From positions 1 through 41,923 of IMG/VR virus record IMGVR_UViG_3300043219_000202: a stretch of 41,923 nucleotides of DNA; one strand, given 5' to 3'. Positions within the stretch are counted from its first letter, which is position 1; every line of letters starts with the position of its first letter. The position numbers were made by a program, and so were the translations under genes. Source of the DNA: a virus. Below the pieces are notes generated by a model that ran no database searches, was not told the DNA's origin, and saw only the letters and a list, made by a program, of their open reading frames with translations. Positions 39,912 to 41,923 of this stretch are shown here, in pieces.

Positions 39912-41923
39912 CTAATCGTTAATCTCATAAAACCTCTTAACAGTGAGGAGTGTAGTCCCGGCCATAACTGAATATTCATTTCTCTTGTAGACTCCGTAGA
40001 TCTTAGCGATCTGGCCTGGACCAGGATAAGTTGTTGTTGTAGTTGAAGAAGAACTGGTAGAAGTCGAGGTTGAACTACTGCTCGTGGTGCTCGTAGGCGG
40101 ATAGACGTTATGATTACGGAAGTAATCAAACTGTGCATCCGCTCCACCTGCTTCAGATGTCTCTGCACATAGCCCAAGCTGCCGCCATGAGTAGTTAGGC
40201 ACAGGTATCGTGGTTGTTGTTGTGGATGAAGAAGAACTCGTGCTACTACTCGTAGAGACCGTAGATGAGGTAGTGCTACTGCTTGAGGAAGTACTGCTAG
40301 TGCTCGAAGTTGAAGAGGTTGAGCTACTAGTTGAGGCCGTGGTACTCGTTGAACTTGTTGAACTTGTTGTAGAACTTGTCGACGTCGTTGTAGATGAAGT
40401 AGTGAAGTCACTGGTACTATAGAGATCTATACCCTTGTGAGCCGTAAGGGTATTGTCACTCCACACCAGAGACTGGTTTACACCAGACTTGTGGACCCTG
40501 TAGATAGTCCTCCGATCTGGAGAAGAGTTGTAAGACCCGAAGTAAATAAAGTTGTCTACCGGGTCTGTCCTTACTGCTATCTCTGAGATAATGAGATTGG
40601 GTGTGCTCAGAGTGGTGATAAGCTGATCGTCACTGCCGTCTAGATCTACACGACGCAGGGTATGGGCGGAAGAATGGATGTAGTAGATATGACCATTCGG
40701 GAGGTCATAGCCTACTACCGTGTTGGTGGAAGCAACAAGCTGCTCTAGGTTGGAGCCGTCATTGTCAGCCCGATAGATACCTGCACCGGATGGACCAGTA
40801 GCACAGAAGAAGTAAACCTTGCCACTATATCCCCTTAGATGACGGGCATGATCTATACCGTCGTCTCCCAGTGAGAGGATGGCGGTCTCAGAGCCACCGT
40901 CGTAGTCTGATCTATTAAGGACATCATTGGTAAGGTCATACCAGAACAGATATAGAGCTGCTTCATCGAGACCAATAGAGATGACATTTTCAGTGTTAAT
41001 TGTGATGTTAAAGTTACCGTCTCTATCACACCTGCGTATACCGTTAGCAAGATAGAAGATCCAACCCTGGGTGTAGTCTACCGTAAGATCTCCACCAAAT
41101 GTACCTGTATCTGCAATGATAGTGGTCTCATTGTCAGCATCCGGGAGATCTCTCCTCTTGATCCAACTGGTAAAACCAATACCTGACCCGTCTCTAGCTG
41201 TGTAGTACAAGTAGCCATGATCAAATGGAGGTGCTGTGGTTGAAGTGCTAGTCGACGTCGATGATGTAGTCGAGGCCGTCGAACTCGTAGTGCTGGTAGA
41301 CGAACTCGTAGATGCAGTCGTAGAGGTAGTCGTAGACGTCGAGCTAGTACTGCTTGTAGTCGAGGTCGAAGAAGAAGTCGTAGTCGAAGTGCTAGTGGTC
41401 GACGTAGATGAACTCGTAGACGCAGTCGTAGAGGTCGAAGTGGAAGTCGAGGTAGACGTCGATGTACTGGTTGAAGTCGTAGAAGATGTTGTGACACCCT
41501 GATCATCTAGCCATAGGTGATCTATGGCAAAGACATGATTCTGATTACCAGCAGACTCATGGACGAACCGGACCCAAAGCTCATCTCCACCACTGACGTA
41601 ATCACCTACCGTGAAGGCCCAGCTATGATCTTCGTCTTCTCCACCCGTATCAGGAATATCATCCTCTGAAGTAAAATGTACCCAGGCTAAAGTATCGAAG
41701 TTCCATAGGCATACCCTGATAGTGTGAGTCGGACTACCATCATAGAAACCATGGAATCTAAGGACTAATACATCTTCAGGGGCCGAGGGGACATTAGCAA
41801 ACTTGTACTCATATTCGAAGCCCGGAGTGCCAGTGACTTCATCTAAGACATGGTACGAGTCATCTTCATGACGAGTGTCATCGACGGTACCACTATCTAC
41901 ATTACCAGTGATAACATTAAAGG
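39912..41923 (-). CDS. Giant modular adhesin / tail fibre, C-terminal part (start of the gene is at 2407)
   Basis: This is the same gene as 1-2407, read on from 41845; bases 41846-41923 duplicate 1-78. In full-protein numbering, residues 766-921 are a beta-sandwich-like domain, possibly jelly-roll. Residues 921-1007 are a Ser/Thr tract. Residues 1008-1285 are a second YWTD-like propeller, with blades such as GWIFYLANGIRRCDRDG and HIYYIHSSAHTLRRVDLDG. Residues 1285-1346 are another Ser/Thr tract, then comes a short segment with a third short Ser/Thr run and a small C-terminal domain ending KRFYEIND. The stop is TAA at 39912. The gene lies between the tail fibre genes and the holin-like gene, which fits a tail adhesin. 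I infer a long, flexible, multi-domain fibre. The fold assignments rest on motif reading only. Confidence 0.85.
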   Translation of the reverse strand, partial: FNVITGNVDSGTVDDTRHEDDSYHVLDEVTGTPGFEYEYKFANVPSAPEDVLVLRFHGFYDGSPTHTIRVCLWNFDTLAWVHFTSEDDIPDTGGEDEDHSWAFTVGDYVSGGDELWVRFVHESAGNQNHVFAIDHLWLDDQGVTTSSTTSTSTSTSTSTSTSTSTTASTSSSTSTTSTSTTTSSSTSTTSSTSSTSTTTSTTASTSSSTSTTSSTASTTSSTSTSTSTTAPPFDHGYLYYTARDGSGIGFTSWIKRRDLPDADNETTIIADTGTFGGDLTVDYTQGWIFYLANGIRRCDRDGNFNITINTENVISIGLDEAALYLFWYDLTNDVLNRSDYDGGSETAILSLGDDGIDHARHLRGYSGKVYFFCATGPSGAGIYRADNDGSNLEQLVASTNTVVGYDLPNGHIYYIHSSAHTLRRVDLDGSDDQLITTLSTPNLIISEIAVRTDPVDNFIYFGSYNSSPDRRTIYRVHKSGVNQSLVWSDNTLTAHKGIDLYSTSDFTTSSTTTSTSSTTSSTSSTSTTASTSSSTSSTSSTSSTSSSSSTTSSTVSTSSSTSSSSSTTTTTIPVPNYSWRQLGLCAETSEAGGADAQFDYFRNHNVYPPTSTTSSSSTSTSTSSSSTTTTTYPGPGQIAKIYGVYKRNEYSVMAGTTLLTVKRFYEIND
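40022..40088 (-). repeat. Ser/Thr-coding tract (adhesin linker 5)
   Basis: Short Ser/Thr run just before the small C-terminal domain of the giant adhesin. Confidence 0.8.
40215..40404 (-). repeat. Ser/Thr-coding tract (adhesin linker 4)
   Basis: Ser/Thr codon repeat following the second beta-propeller of the giant adhesin. Confidence 0.9.
41231..41490 (-). repeat. Ser/Thr-coding tract (adhesin linker 3)
   Basis: Long Ser/Thr codon repeat (about 87 codons) between the central beta-rich domain and the second propeller of the giant adhesin. Confidence 0.9.
41846..41923. repeat. Terminal direct repeat, right copy (circular overlap)
   Basis: Exact copy of bases 1-78. Removing one copy gives a 41,845 bp circle. 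The frame of the adhesin gene that starts at 2407 continues in register into the frame ending at 39912. Confidence 0.95.

Overview
The window is a complete or near-complete genome of a tailed phage with podovirus (T7-like) virion architecture, most likely a metagenome-assembled circular contig. The first 78 bases are repeated exactly as the last 78 (1-78 = 41846-41923), and one reading frame runs without a stop across that junction, so the unique circle is 41,845 bp. The structural genes match the podovirus set: head-to-tail connector/portal, scaffold, major capsid protein, tail tubular proteins A and B, internal virion proteins, and a T7 gp17-type fibre N-terminus. I find no integrase or repressor, no RNA polymerase, no DNA polymerase, primase or helicase, and no endolysin. 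Replication, and perhaps cell lysis, therefore rests on the host or on proteins I cannot recognise. The host is not identifiable; ribosome binding sites are strong AGGAG types and several promoters resemble sigma70.

Nearly every gene is on the minus strand, so transcription runs from high to low coordinates. Starting at the noncoding block 38.8-39.2 kb, an 'early/accessory' stretch (38.8 down to 27.0 kb) holds an HNH endonuclease, a glycan-modification cluster (two GT4-like and one CgeB-like glycosyltransferase, one GT2 glycosyltransferase, one SAM methyltransferase), many small unknown, membrane or zinc-binding proteins, a second HNH/HTH protein, a sigma region 4-like protein, a ribosomal protein bS21 homologue and a YkgJ-like CxxCxxCC protein. 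A noncoding block of about 870 bp (26.15-27.02 kb), full of small dyads, separates it from the late region.

The late region runs from 26.15 kb down through 1 and around the circle to 39.36 kb. In order it holds small proteins and a head/tail fibre-like protein, an FmdB-like zinc ribbon, a putative small and a clear large terminase, two proteins with a shared C-terminal tail, the portal, a Bbp19-like protein, an HNH endonuclease, scaffold, capsid, a decoration-like protein, tail tubular proteins, internal virion proteins (one ending in a peptidase S74 chaperone domain), a T7-type fibre, and two very unusual paralogous adhesins. It ends with a small zinc protein and a holin-like protein. A strong intrinsic terminator at 39.1 kb closes the unit. 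One 40-codon zinc-ribbon gene (39245-39367) is the only gene seen on the plus strand.

The most striking feature is the pair of adhesins (2458-4482, and the 1446-codon protein split by the window ends). Both begin with four copies of a module of about 90 residues and continue with mucin-like Ser/Thr tracts; the large one also carries two YWTD-like beta-propellers. A third small protein ends in the same kind of tract. Together with four phage-encoded glycosyltransferases and a methyltransferase, this suggests, as an inference, that the phage decorates its own Ser/Thr-rich tail proteins with glycans.
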